Of a stretch of DNA of 64,000 nt, positions 1 to 8,786 are shown in pieces. The stretch spans positions 79,319-143,318 of the forward strand of contig NZ_BLIV01000009.1 of NCBI RefSeq assembly GCF_009811755.1, read 5' to 3'. Made by a program: the position numbers and the translations under genes. The notes below the pieces were generated by a model that was not told where the DNA came from, did not search any database, and worked only from the letters and a program-made list of their open reading frames with translations. The DNA comes from Roseobacter cerasinus. GTDB taxonomy: Bacteria > Pseudomonadota > Alphaproteobacteria > Rhodobacterales > Rhodobacteraceae. The first letter of the stretch is position 1; each line of letters opens with the position of its first letter.

Positions 1-35
1 ATCAACCGCTGTTCGCGCAGTTTTGCAAGCTCGCC

Positions 36-497
36 CTACTTTTTGCGGATCTTGCAGGTCCCCGAGCCTGAAAACCGCTTGCGATACTCCGGCAGGCGGG
101 CCCGCACCCGGATCTGGTTTGAGGCTTTGTCCAAAGTCGCGCTGTACTCGGCATCCAGCAGAATGAACTCCCGCCCTTGCGATTTGGCCAATCCACCTTC
201 AAGCCGCCAATCGAGCCGCATCGTGCTGTCAGAGTTCTCGCGCACTGCTGCTTTCGCGGTGCCGCCGGGATAGTGGATGGAGACGCCATCCGACACGACG
301 ACAGACCCATCCTTTAGCAACACAATACCGATCTTGCTGGAGATCCAGAACTCATTGGATTTGCTCGTGCGCATATCGCATTCGTAAATAAAGCCTGCGC
401 GCCCCTGTGCCCAAACCAATGTAGGCACAGCTGTTGCCAAAGCCATCGCAACTGCGACCGCTTTTGCTAAACCCGAGATCATGCGCCCGACCCTCAT
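36..497 (-). CDS. small secreted protein, paralogue of the upstream gene
   Basis: Unrecognised exported protein of 153 residues. The start used is the ATG that overlaps the TGA of the upstream gene as ATGA; an upstream start would add only five residues. A hydrophobic signal peptide ends near an Ala-x-Ala-like site (LVWAQG). The mature part begins with an IYECD motif and ends with a second cysteine (TCKIRKK), so one disulphide is likely. The layout and several positions (YEC near the N-terminus, YPGG/YNGG, RLDW/RLSW, C-terminal G-x-C) match the adjacent gene, so the two are tandem duplicates. Translational coupling suggests joint expression. Function unknown; periplasmic location inferred. 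Confidence 0.7.
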   Translation of the reverse strand: MRVGRMISGLAKAVAVAMALATAVPTLVWAQGRAGFIYECDMRTSKSNEFWISSKIGIVLLKDGSVVVSDGVSIHYPGGTAKAAVRENSDSTMRLDWRLEGGLAKSQGREFILLDAEYSATLDKASNQIRVRARLPEYRKRFSGSGTCKIRKK

Positions 498-907
498 TGC
501 ACGATTGTACAATTGCCTTCTGCGCGCGGTCGCCGGCGATAGTTGATACCGACAACATTCACCTGGTATTTCCGCACCTTGGGTCTCAGGATCGCAGTGT
601 AATTAAGATCATATTTGCCTTCTGTGGTCTGCAGATCCACCACTGTCCAGCTCAACCTGTATGAGGTCTCCGACCGCTCTTTAACCTCAACTTGCATCGG
701 CCCGCCGTTGTATCTTTGAATGATACCATCGAGCACGCGCACAGTCCCTTTCTTGTCGTCGACGAAGAAAATTGTCCGAGGTCCAACGAAACCATTGGGG
801 GACTTATGGGATGCCTTGCACTCATAGACGGTCTCAGCAGCGCTGGCGGCAACACCGGACCATCCAAGTGCAAGCAATACCAGACTTATCAAAACTCTCG
901 GCTTCAT
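494..907 (-). CDS. small secreted protein, tandem paralogue
   Basis: Exported protein of 137 residues with a clear N-terminal signal peptide (lysine/arginine start, a leucine-rich core, then SAAE). The mature protein opens with VYECKAS and closes with GNCTIV, the same two-cysteine frame as the following gene. No catalytic motif or known domain was recognised. It is the first gene of a two-gene unit; its stop overlaps the next start by four bases. It may bind or inhibit something in the periplasm, but nothing in the sequence says what. Confidence 0.7.
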   Translation of the reverse strand: MKPRVLISLVLLALGWSGVAASAAETVYECKASHKSPNGFVGPRTIFFVDDKKGTVRVLDGIIQRYNGGPMQVEVKERSETSYRLSWTVVDLQTTEGKYDLNYTAILRPKVRKYQVNVVGINYRRRPRAEGNCTIVQ

Positions 908-992
908 AGCAAATATACCCCCGCAAAATCATGGGCACCCTGCCCAAGAACGATCTACACACTTAACCGGTATCTGTTGAGCAAGAAGGGGG

Positions 993-1571
993 TCAAGTCC
1001 CTGAAATTGTTTTTGACCAAACATTTACCGCTGATCCGGGCTGCGCGGAAACAGTCAGCACATCCGATACGTACTGTTTCTGGGATCGAAAACAGATCAG
1101 GTGGAAACGATCCTCGCCGAGCATCCAAAACGCGGCTGGCACCTGTGCCAAGCGTGTCCGGCGCAGCTGACCAAAGGCAAAACGATCCGGTGCCAGATCA
1201 ACGGGGCAAAGCTTGGCCAGAACGTCCCGGGCGTGTGGGCCACTCAGGATGAAACCGGCACGGGCGTCCGACACATTGACGGCCAAAGCATGGACCCGCG
1301 ACAGGCTCTCTTGCAACTGGTGAAGCTTGTCCGGCACGTCACCATGCGCGCAAAGGATCAACAGCTCATCCGGACTCATCCAGCACACTCCAACGCCATC
1401 TGCAGTGTTGATCATGCCGCGCTCGGGCACCTTTTGACCTGTCGCAGACTTCACTGCCGCCCGAATGGTGTCGTCTGACAGATCGCCGCGCAGGGTGATC
1501 ATGCCTTGCAAGGGTGCTTCGGCAATCGCCGCGATCCCGCCGTCAGCCCCGGCTGTCATTGGTTCAGACAT
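993..1571 (-). CDS. soxG: sarcosine oxidase gamma subunit
   Basis: Gamma subunit of heterotetrameric sarcosine oxidase, which oxidatively demethylates sarcosine to glycine in the cytoplasm. About 192 residues, usual for SoxG, with the GcvT-like small-subunit pattern (LRGDLSDDTIRAAVKSATG near the N-terminus, then WMSPDELLILC and a DARAGFILSGPHARDVLAKLCPVDL-type segment). The chosen ATG overlaps the end of soxA by eight bases. A longer frame exists upstream but would run further into soxA. It is the last gene of the sox run, and soxD, soxA and soxG are adjacent in the standard order. Confidence 0.92.
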   Translation of the reverse strand: MSEPMTAGADGGIAAIAEAPLQGMITLRGDLSDDTIRAAVKSATGQKVPERGMINTADGVGVCWMSPDELLILCAHGDVPDKLHQLQESLSRVHALAVNVSDARAGFILSGPHARDVLAKLCPVDLAPDRFAFGQLRRTRLAQVPAAFWMLGEDRFHLICFRSQKQYVSDVLTVSAQPGSAVNVWSKTISGT

Positions 1572-4500
1572 CCGCCTTCTCCCCGTCCCTGTCATAGAAC
1601 ACCGGGTTTACAATGCGCGCCTTGTAGGTGGCGCCTTCGGTGCCGGGGAACTCCAGCACCTCGCCCATGCGGTCGGGCCCATGCAACACCAGCCCCATGG
1701 CGATCCCCTTGCCAAGGTTCGGCGAATGATAGCTGGACGTCACCCGCCCAATCATAGTGCGCTGGCCATTGGCGTTTGCCCCCTCGCCCACGGCATAGGC
1801 GCCATCGGGCAGCACCGCGCCCGAGAGTGTCTCCAGCCCCACCAGCTTCCAGCGCTCGGGGTCGGTCATGTGGCTCCGCTCCTGCGCGCGTTTGCCGAGG
1901 TAGTCGTCCTTCTTCTTCGAAATCGCCCACTGCAACCCCAGATCCTGCGGGATCACAGTACCGTCGGTCTCATCCCCGATCATGATGAAGCCTTTTTCCG
2001 CCCGCAGGATATGCAGCGCCTCGGTGCCATAGGGCATCACGCCTAGGTCATGCCCCACAACCATCAGGGCGTCCCAGAACGCCTGCCCCTGCCCCGCATC
2101 CACCGCGATCTCATAACTCAGTTCCCCCGAGAAGGAGATGCGGTAGACGCGGACCTTGAAGCCCGCCAGTTCGCCATCGGCCCATTCCATGAACCCCAGC
2201 GCCTCTTTCGAGATATCCATGCCGCCAAGCTTTTCCAGCGCCGTTCGCGCATTCGGGCCGACGACCGCCACCTGCGCATACTGTTCGGTCACATTGGCCA
2301 CATAGACCTGCCAGTCCCACCATTCGGTCTGCAGCCATTCTTCCATATGCTGGTGAATGCGTTCGGCCCCGCCGGTGGTGGTGTGGCAGAGGAAGGTGTC
2401 CTCGTCGATCCGCGCCACCACACCGTCGTCCATCAGGAACCCGTTTTCCGAGCACATCAATCCATAGCGGCATTTGCCCGGTTTCAGCGTGCTCATCATG
2501 TTGGTGTAGAGCATATCGAGGAAACGCCCCGCATCCGGCCCCTTCACGATCAGCTTGCCGAGCGTGGATGCGTCAAGCAGCCCGAGGTGTTCGCGGGTAT
2601 TCTTCGTCTCGCGCATCACCGCGTCATGGGTGCTCTCGCCCGCCCGCACATAGGCATAAGGGCGGCGCCAATGGCCGACCGGCTCCCACTCGGCGCCATT
2701 GGCCGCGTGCCAGTCGTGCATCGGTGTGCGGCGAATGGGCTGGAACACCTCGCCCCGCGCCTCCCCGGCAATCGCGCCCATGGAGATGGGCGTGTAGGGC
2801 GGGCGGAAGGTCGTGGTGCCGACCTCGGGGATGGAACTGCCAAGCGACCCGGCCAGCGTCGCCAGCCCGTTGATATTGCTCAGCTTGCCCTGATCCGTCG
2901 CCATGCCGAGCGTCGTGTAGCGTTTGGCATGCTCCACGCTTTCAAAGCCCTCTTGCGCGGCCAACTGCACGTCCGAGACCTTCACGTCGTTCTGATAGTC
3001 GAGCCACGCCTTGCCGCGCAGCGCGGGCCCGGCGCCCTGCGGCATGAGCCAGACGGGCTGCATCGGCGCCTCCTCCGGCGTCTCCCCAACGGGTGGTTTG
3101 ACCCGTGTGGGCTTGAAGCCGACGGCCTTGGCTGCCGCCTTGCCCGCCTGATCAGCACTTGTGAGCACATCGGCAAGGCGCATCTCGCCTGCCGCGGCCC
3201 CTGCCGGGGTTGCGAAGGCCTCTCCCGCCGCACCTGTCGGGGCTTTGTCCACATCCGGTCTGAAATGGGCCTGAGCCTCATCCCAGACGAGTTTACCACC
3301 GCAATGGGACCACAGATGCACCACCGGCGACCAGCCCCCCGACATCGCAACAGCGTCGCAGGCGATCTCTTCCAGCACCGCGCCTTCACCCGCTTGGGAG
3401 CAGATGCCCACGCCGGTCACGCGCTTGCCGCCCGCGACCTTTGCGATGCCGTGCCCCATCATCACGCGGATGCCCAGCGCTTTGGCCTCTGCCATCGCCG
3501 CGCTGTCCTCGGCCAGCACCCGCGCATCGAGGATCGCAGGCACACGCAACCCAGCATTTACCAGCGCAAATGCTGTCAGGTAAGCATCATCGTTGTTGGT
3601 CACGACCACCGTTCTGTCGCCGGCTGAGACGCCGTAGTTGGCCACATAGTCGCGCACGGCACTGGCCAGCATCACACCGGGGATGTCATTGCCCGCAAAG
3701 GACAAAGGCCGCTCGATGGCCCCGGTTGCGGTCACGATATGGCCCGCCCGGATCCGCCAGAGACGATGCCGGGGGCCGGGGGTTTCGGGGGCGTGATCGC
3801 GCAGTTGCTCGTAGCCCAGCACATAACCATGGTCGTAGACGCCTGCGCCCATCAAGCGCTTGCGCAGGGTGACATTCGGCATGGCGTCCAGTTCCGCCAC
3901 GATTTCGTCCACGAAGTTGTCCACAGGCTTGCCGTCCACCGTGCCACCGTCCACGGGGCCGCGCCCGCCCCAATGGGCGGATTGCTCGACCAGCAGCACC
4001 TTGGCACCGGTGAGGGCGGCTGTTTTCGCCGCCTGCAAGCCCGCAACGCCCCCGCCGATCACCATGACATCGCAGAAAAAATGGAAATGTTCATAGGTAT
4101 CCGCATCACGCGCTTTCGGCGCGCGCCCCAACCCGGCGGACTGGCGGATAAAGGGTTCATAGACATGTTTCCACAGGGGGCGTGGGTGGATGAACATCTT
4201 GTAATAGAAGCCTGCGGGCAGAAACCGGCTGAGGTGTGTGTTGATCGCACCAATGTCAAAGTCGAGGCTGGGCCAGTGGTTCTGGCTTTGGGCCGTCAGC
4301 CCCTCGAAAAGCTCGGTTGTGGTGACGCGCTGATTAGGCTCGAAGGTGCCTTCGTCTCCGAGGTTGACCAGCCCATTCGGCTCTTCGGCACCTGACGCGA
4401 CGATCCCGCGCGGGCGATGGTATTTGAACGAGCGGCCCACCAGCATCTCGTCATTGGCCAGCAAGGCTGAGGCAAGGGTGTCCCCCTCAAAGCCGCGCAG

Positions 4501-4578
4501 GCGTTTGCCGTTGAAGGTAAACTGCAGCGGCTGGCCTTTGTTCAGAAGGCGGCCGCCGGTGGCCAGACGTGTGCTCAT
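1564..4578 (-). CDS. soxA: sarcosine oxidase alpha subunit
   Basis: Alpha subunit of heterotetrameric sarcosine oxidase, 1004 residues, the normal family length. Domains in order: an N-terminal 2Fe-2S-like fold domain (FNGKRLRGFEGDTLASALLAN, residues about 15-40), an NAD-binding disulphide-oxidoreductase domain with VIGGGVAGLQAAKTAA near residue 170, and a C-terminal GcvT-type folate-binding half containing GKLIVKGPDAGRFLDML and FSGELSYEIAV. The enzyme passes the methyl group to tetrahydrofolate as 5,10-methylene-THF. The start is the ATG preceded by GGAGGTCAAT; the open frame extends further upstream, but that part is the antisense frame of soxD. Cytoplasmic, in complex with SoxB, SoxD and SoxG. 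Confidence 0.96.
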   Translation of the reverse strand: MSTRLATGGRLLNKGQPLQFTFNGKRLRGFEGDTLASALLANDEMLVGRSFKYHRPRGIVASGAEEPNGLVNLGDEGTFEPNQRVTTTELFEGLTAQSQNHWPSLDFDIGAINTHLSRFLPAGFYYKMFIHPRPLWKHVYEPFIRQSAGLGRAPKARDADTYEHFHFFCDVMVIGGGVAGLQAAKTAALTGAKVLLVEQSAHWGGRGPVDGGTVDGKPVDNFVDEIVAELDAMPNVTLRKRLMGAGVYDHGYVLGYEQLRDHAPETPGPRHRLWRIRAGHIVTATGAIERPLSFAGNDIPGVMLASAVRDYVANYGVSAGDRTVVVTNNDDAYLTAFALVNAGLRVPAILDARVLAEDSAAMAEAKALGIRVMMGHGIAKVAGGKRVTGVGICSQAGEGAVLEEIACDAVAMSGGWSPVVHLWSHCGGKLVWDEAQAHFRPDVDKAPTGAAGEAFATPAGAAAGEMRLADVLTSADQAGKAAAKAVGFKPTRVKPPVGETPEEAPMQPVWLMPQGAGPALRGKAWLDYQNDVKVSDVQLAAQEGFESVEHAKRYTTLGMATDQGKLSNINGLATLAGSLGSSIPEVGTTTFRPPYTPISMGAIAGEARGEVFQPIRRTPMHDWHAANGAEWEPVGHWRRPYAYVRAGESTHDAVMRETKNTREHLGLLDASTLGKLIVKGPDAGRFLDMLYTNMMSTLKPGKCRYGLMCSENGFLMDDGVVARIDEDTFLCHTTTGGAERIHQHMEEWLQTEWWDWQVYVANVTEQYAQVAVVGPNARTALEKLGGMDISKEALGFMEWADGELAGFKVRVYRISFSGELSYEIAVDAGQGQAFWDALMVVGHDLGVMPYGTEALHILRAEKGFIMIGDETDGTVIPQDLGLQWAISKKKDDYLGKRAQERSHMTDPERWKLVGLETLSGAVLPDGAYAVGEGANANGQRTMIGRVTSSYHSPNLGKGIAMGLVLHGPDRMGEVLEFPGTEGATYKARIVNPVFYDRDGEKADV

Positions 4579-4639
4579 CGATTGACCTCCGGCGTGTGGG
4601 CCGTTGTTGATACTTGCATATTTTTGGAACAATGAAGGG

Positions 4640-4969
4640 TCATGCGAGATCTTTCCACGTCCAGCCGGGGCGCTTTTTGGAGATCTTGGCGCGCAGGTCC
4701 TTGGGCGGCTCGGTGGTCTGGGCGGGATAGGTGCCAAAGACCTCCAGCGTTGTGGTGCAGCGCGCGGCGTGGAACCATTTGCCGCAGCCGTAGACATGGC
4801 GCCAGCGCTCGAAATGCACCCCGCGCGGGTTTTCCCGCATGAAGAGGTAATCTTCGAAGTCATCATCGGAGCTGCCGGGGCCGTGCCGGGTCAGATGCGC
4901 CTCACCGCCGCCGTGGAATTCGGTTTCTTCAGCGGTGACGCCGCAAACAGGACAGGTGAGGATCAGCAT
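4640..4969 (-). CDS. soxD: sarcosine oxidase delta subunit
   Basis: Delta subunit of heterotetrameric sarcosine oxidase, 109 residues. It begins MLILTCPVCG, with Cys6 and Cys9, and has His58 and Cys62 in RHVYGCGKWF, which fits the Cys/Cys/His/Cys zinc site known for this small subunit. The conserved DYLFMRENPRG segment is present. It lies 61 bases upstream of soxA on the same strand. A terminator-like hairpin lies just upstream, behind an unrelated small gene, so soxD may have its own promoter or depend on read-through from soxB. Confidence 0.95.
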   Translation of the reverse strand: MLILTCPVCGVTAEETEFHGGGEAHLTRHGPGSSDDDFEDYLFMRENPRGVHFERWRHVYGCGKWFHAARCTTTLEVFGTYPAQTTEPPKDLRAKISKKRPGWTWKDLA

Positions 4970-5001
4970 GGGCGGGCTCCGGCGATATCAGGCGCGCGCA
5001 G

Positions 5002-5032
5002 CAAAAAGGCGGGCGCCACAAGACGCCCGCCT
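5002..5032 (-). terminator. Rho-independent terminator behind the 5060-5269 gene
   Basis: On the minus strand a nine-base-pair stem (AGGCGGGCG with CGCCCGCCT, eight-base loop) is followed by a run of five T. It lies directly after the stop of the small membrane gene and before soxD. Confidence 0.75.
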
Positions 5033-5059
5033 GCTGCGGTCAAGGGAGGGGTATTGGTG

Positions 5060-5269
5060 TTAGTCCACCACGGCAGGTGCTGCCGGGTCAGCAGCTGCTG
5101 GGGGTGCGGTTTCGATGGCTGCCGGATCAGCAGCGCCGTCCCCCTCTGGTGGAACGGTGCTTGTGCCCAGAACGGCCAGCAGGAAGACGAACGCGCCGAT
5201 AACCACGAGCGCGATGAAAATGCCTTTCCCGCTGACGCCATCAGAGGTGTGGGTCGTATAGTCAGCCAT
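5060..5269 (-). CDS. small single-pass membrane protein
   Basis: Protein of 69 residues with a short polar N-terminus, one hydrophobic helix (GIFIALVVIGAFVFLLAVLG, about residues 16-35) and an Ala/Pro/Glu-rich acidic tail. No named family recognised. GGAG lies before the ATG and a strong terminator follows the stop, so it is probably its own transcription unit. It sits inside the sox locus, between soxB and soxD. The neighbouring gene at 5486-5668 has the same architecture and may be a diverged relative. Function unknown. Confidence 0.65.
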   Translation of the reverse strand: MADYTTHTSDGVSGKGIFIALVVIGAFVFLLAVLGTSTVPPEGDGAADPAAIETAPPAAADPAAPAVVD

Positions 5270-5416
5270 TGGTCGGTCTCCTTGTTACGGGAGGCCAGTT
5301 TGGCGCATGGCGGCCAAGCAGCAATGCCGGGACGCGGGGACGGATGATTTGGGCGGTGCGCAGCCGGAGTTACCCGGGTGGACTGGCTAAAAGGCGCCGA
5401 TGATAAGAATTTGTGG

Positions 5417-5464
5417 AAAAAAGGCCAAATGCTGCAGGGACGCGATCCTGTCCCTGCAGCATTT
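5417..5464 (-). terminator. Rho-independent terminator behind the 5486-5668 gene
   Basis: A perfect 15-base-pair stem (5427-5441 with 5450-5464, eight-base loop) is followed on the minus strand by GGCC and a run of six T. It closes the small gene at 5486-5668. Confidence 0.85.
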
Positions 5465-5485
5465 CTCTGTGTCTGCGAGGCAAGC

Positions 5486-5668
5486 TTAGTCGCCCGCGAT
5501 GGCTTCTGCCGCGCCTTCAATAGCTGTATCAGGGCCTTCGACCGAAATACCGGCATCACCCGCCAGCATAAAATAGGCAAGCACACCGACAACAACGACG
5601 AGCATGCCCACGATGAAGGCCAGGCCAGTATTGCTGCTGCTTGAGGTCTGCTGTGTTTGATCGGACAT
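5486..5668 (-). CDS. small single-pass membrane protein
   Basis: Protein of 60 residues: a Ser/Thr/Gln-rich polar head, one transmembrane helix (LAFIVGMLVVVVGVLAYFML, about residues 16-35) and an acidic Ala/Glu-rich tail. GGAG precedes the ATG by a normal spacing. A strong terminator follows, so it is likely monocistronic although it lies within the sox locus. It shares its head-helix-acidic-tail plan with the gene at 5060-5269. No domain or function recognised. Confidence 0.65.
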   Translation of the reverse strand: MSDQTQQTSSSSNTGLAFIVGMLVVVVGVLAYFMLAGDAGISVEGPDTAIEGAAEAIAGD

Positions 5669-5811
5669 GATAAATCTCCTGTATGCGTTTCGCTTGCAGA
5701 AGAAACACCTGGACCCCGGGCCTTGTTCCGAAAAACCCTCGATTGGTAAAGATCGCCAAGTCCGGCAAGCTGCGCTATCCTATGGCAGTGGCGGGAAAAG
5801 AGGAGCCTCAG

Positions 5812-5997
5812 ATGAGCAAGGAAATGATGGCCGTTCTGGTCTTTGGTGTGATTGCCGGTGTCGCAATCATCATGCTGGTGCGGGAGCGGCGCGGCATCGC
5901 CGAGCGCAAGGCCGCGCGGGGCGGACGCGAGGTGGATGTCAGCAGCCTGATCGCCTTTGGCAGCGCGGCTGGTCAGGGTAAGAAAACGCACGACTGA
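5812..5997 (+). CDS. small membrane-anchored protein
   Basis: Protein of 61 residues starting at the ATG that follows AGGAG by a good distance; the same frame is open further upstream but without a better start. One N-terminal helix (MMAVLVFGVIAGVAIIMLV) is followed by a strongly basic stretch (RERRGIAERKAARGGR) and a polar end. It lies alone on the plus strand between the divergent small gene and the 3' end of soxB. No family recognised; cytoplasmic basic tail inferred from the positive-inside rule. Confidence 0.5.
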   Translation: MSKEMMAVLVFGVIAGVAIIMLVRERRGIAERKAARGGREVDVSSLIAFGSAAGQGKKTHD

Positions 5998-6092
5998 CGA
6001 CGCATCCCGGCCGGTCTGTTTCGCGGCAGACCGTCGAGGCCCCAAAAGCACACAAGCCGCGACGGCGAATTGGGGGGCGGTGGCGGCGGGCA

Positions 6093-7337
6093 TCAATGAG
6101 CCACCCCGGCGGCTACGCTTTCATCGATGAAACGGCCCTCACGAAAGCGCTCCAGACCGAAGGCGTCGGTCAGAGGCCCGTGTCCTTTCGCGATCAGCTC
6201 TGCCATGGCCCAGCCTGAACCCGGCGTGGCCTTGAACCCGCCCGTGCCCCAGCCGCAGTTGATAAAGACATTCTCAACCGGTGTTTTCGACAGGATGGGC
6301 GAGCGGTCACCGGTCACATCCACGATCCCACCCCACTGGCGCAACATCTTGAGACGGCTGATCATCGGGAAGGTCTCAATCAGCGCGCGCACGGTTTCCT
6401 CGATATGGTGGAAGGCGCCGCGCTGGGTGTAATTGTTGTACCCATCGGTGCCGCCGCCGATCACCATCTCACCCTTGTCGGACTGGCTCATGTATCCATG
6501 CACCGTATTGGCCATGACCACCACATCCATGCAGGGCTTGATCGGCTCGCTGACCAGCGCCTGCAAAGCCACCGATTCAATGGGCAACCGGAAGCCGGCA
6601 AGCCCGGCCACATGGCCCGAGTTGCCCGCCACAACGATGCCGAGCTTGCCACAGTCAATCGCGCCTTTCGTGGTGTCGACGCCCACCACCTTGCCGCCCT
6701 CGCGGCGAATGGCCGTCACCTCGCACTGCTGGATCACATCCATGCCCATGTCCGAGCATGCTCGCGCATAGCCCCAGGCCACCGCATCATGCCGCGCCGT
6801 GCCGCCACGTGCCTGCCACAGCCCGCCAAGCACGGGATAGCGTGGGCCATTGATATCGATGATCGGCACCAGCTCTTTCACCCGGCGCGGGCCGATGAAT
6901 TCGGTCTTCACGCCCTGCAGCGCGTTGGCATGCGCCGTGCGCTGATAGCCGCGCACCTCGTGGTGGGTCTGCGCCAGCATGATCACCCCGCGCGGGGAGA
7001 ACATGACATTGTAGTTCAGATCCTGGCTCATCGTCTCATAGAGACTGCGCGACTTCTCGTAGAGCGCTGCGGAGGGATCCTGCAGGTAGTTGCTGCGTAT
7101 GATCGTGGTGTTGCGGCCCGTGTTGCCACCCCCCAGCCAGCCCTTCTCAAGGATTGCCACGTTCTTGATGCCAAAGCGCTTGCCCAGGTGATAGGCCGTG
7201 GCCAGCCCGTGCCCGCCGCCGCCGATGATGATCACGTCATAACGCGGCTTCGGCTCCGCTTTCTTCCATGCGCGCTCCCAGCCGCTGTGATAGCGTGCGG
7301 CCTCGCGCGCAACGGCAAAGACGGAATAGCGTTTCAT
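6093..7337 (-). CDS. soxB: sarcosine oxidase beta subunit
   Basis: Beta (catalytic flavin) subunit of heterotetrameric sarcosine oxidase, 414 residues, normal length. The FAD-binding DAO-type Rossmann motif YDVIIIGGGGHGLATAYHLG spans about residues 33-52, followed by EKGWLGGGNTGRNTTIIRSNY. The segment GGTARHDAVAWGYAR contains His183, which by position is the probable covalent FMN ligand of this family (inference). The C-terminus carries NCGWGTGGFKATPGSG. It is the first sox gene. It is separated from soxDAG by two small membrane-protein genes with their own terminators, whereas the genes are usually contiguous. Confidence 0.95.
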   Translation of the reverse strand: MKRYSVFAVAREAARYHSGWERAWKKAEPKPRYDVIIIGGGGHGLATAYHLGKRFGIKNVAILEKGWLGGGNTGRNTTIIRSNYLQDPSAALYEKSRSLYETMSQDLNYNVMFSPRGVIMLAQTHHEVRGYQRTAHANALQGVKTEFIGPRRVKELVPIIDINGPRYPVLGGLWQARGGTARHDAVAWGYARACSDMGMDVIQQCEVTAIRREGGKVVGVDTTKGAIDCGKLGIVVAGNSGHVAGLAGFRLPIESVALQALVSEPIKPCMDVVVMANTVHGYMSQSDKGEMVIGGGTDGYNNYTQRGAFHHIEETVRALIETFPMISRLKMLRQWGGIVDVTGDRSPILSKTPVENVFINCGWGTGGFKATPGSGWAMAELIAKGHGPLTDAFGLERFREGRFIDESVAAGVAH

Positions 7338-7553
7338 GGCCCTGTCACCCCATTTTCAGACCGTGCCGCACGCAGCGGGACTGGTTCCGTTCTGATGAAC
7401 TGCCCGAAAAAGAAGAGACTGCGCGCGCCGCTTTCTAACAAGTTTGCGACACCGCGTTCAATTGCCTCGGGCCTCGCCACACATCCGTGGCCATTTGCCC
7501 CTTTTGTGAGCGGTCATTGTTGACTAAGTGAAGGAGCCAAGGAGTAGGCCTCT

Positions 7554-8786
7554 ATGACAATCTTCTGGATCCTCGCGGGTGGTCTGGCCCTGGCCATCGC
7601 GGTCCTTCTGGCGCTTGGATTGCGCGCCCCGCGCGGTGGTGCCGCGGTGCCGCCTGCCGCCTACGACCTGCGTGTCTACCGCGACCAGTTGAAGGAGATC
7701 GACAAGGACCTCGCGCGCGGCGTGGTCAGCCCCGAGGATGCCGACCGCGTGCGCGCCGAAGTGTCGCGCCGCATACTGGCTGCGGACGCCGCCTTGCAAA
7801 ATGATGTGGTGGCGGCGGATGCCAACAAGGGCGCGCCGGGTGTGGTGGCGGGGGTGATTGCGCTGATCCTCGTGGCGGGCAGCATTGCGATGTATCTGCA
7901 GCTTGGCGCACCGGGATACGGTGATCTGTCGCTGGCCGACCGCATCGCCTTTGCCGAAGAGGCGCGCACCACAAGGCCCAGTCAGGCGGAGGCCGAAGCC
8001 AGCCTGCCTAACGCGCAGCCTCCACAAGAGGCGAGCCCCGACTACGTTGCCCTTGTCGAGCAGCTGCGCGCGACCGTCGCGCAGCGGCCCGATGATCTGC
8101 AAGGTCACATTCTTCTGGCGCAGAATGAGGCCAACCTGGGCAACTTCCGCGCCGCCGCAGAGGCGCAGGCGCAGATCATCCGCATCAAGGGGGCCGCTGT
8201 CACCGCACAGGATCACACCGATTACGCCGACATGCTGGTGGTGGCGGCAGGCGGCTATGTCTCGCCGGAGGCAGAGGCCGCGTTGCAGCGCGCCCTGTCG
8301 CTTGAGCCGGAGAACGGCACCGCGCGCTATTACATGGGGCTGATGATGGCGCAGACGGGCCGCCCGGATACGGCCTTTCGCGCCTGGGACGCGCTGTTGC
8401 GTGCAGGCCCGGAGGACGCGCCCTGGATCCCACCAATCCTGGCTCAGATCGAGGATATGGCGATTCGTGCCGGCGTGAACTACCAGCTGCCCGAAATCGG
8501 CAGCGGGCGCGGCCCCTCCCCTGCCGATATCGAGGCGGCGGGTGATCTCTCCCCTGCGGAACGGATGCAGATGATCGAAGGCATGGTCAGCGGCCTCTCG
8601 GAACGGTTGGCAACCGAAGGCGGCCCGGTGCAGGACTGGGCGCAGCTGATCTCGGCCCTTGGTGTACTGGGGCAGCGGGGTCAGGCCCGCGCCGTCTATG
8701 ACAATGCGGTCGAGGTCTTTGCCGATGACACCCGGGCGCTTGACCTGCTGCTGCGCGCCGGGCAGCGGGCGCAGGTTGTCGAATGA
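7554..8786 (+). CDS. ccmI: c-type cytochrome biogenesis protein CcmI
   Basis: CcmI (CycH), a component of the System I cytochrome c maturation pathway that presents apocytochrome c to the haem ligation complex. The protein has 410 residues. It has an N-terminal transmembrane helix (FWILAGGLALAIAVLLALGL), then the signature YRDQLKEIDKDLARGVVSPEDADRVRAEVSRRIL, a second helix (GVVAGVIALILVAGSIAMYL) and a periplasmic TPR region (residues about 160-290). The plus-strand run continues directly into ruvX with an ATGA overlap. Confidence 0.93.
   Translation: MTIFWILAGGLALAIAVLLALGLRAPRGGAAVPPAAYDLRVYRDQLKEIDKDLARGVVSPEDADRVRAEVSRRILAADAALQNDVVAADANKGAPGVVAGVIALILVAGSIAMYLQLGAPGYGDLSLADRIAFAEEARTTRPSQAEAEASLPNAQPPQEASPDYVALVEQLRATVAQRPDDLQGHILLAQNEANLGNFRAAAEAQAQIIRIKGAAVTAQDHTDYADMLVVAAGGYVSPEAEAALQRALSLEPENGTARYYMGLMMAQTGRPDTAFRAWDALLRAGPEDAPWIPPILAQIEDMAIRAGVNYQLPEIGSGRGPSPADIEAAGDLSPAERMQMIEGMVSGLSERLATEGGPVQDWAQLISALGVLGQRGQARAVYDNAVEVFADDTRALDLLLRAGQRAQVVE

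Noticed and set aside
2050..3627. Long plus-strand frame antisense to soxA
   Set aside because: It is a GC-rich codon shadow of soxA; the peptide is His/Arg-rich and shows no family pattern.
4963..6096. 377-codon minus-strand frame spanning the small genes between soxB and soxD
   Set aside because: It crosses two strong terminators and three better supported small genes, and has a low-complexity composition.
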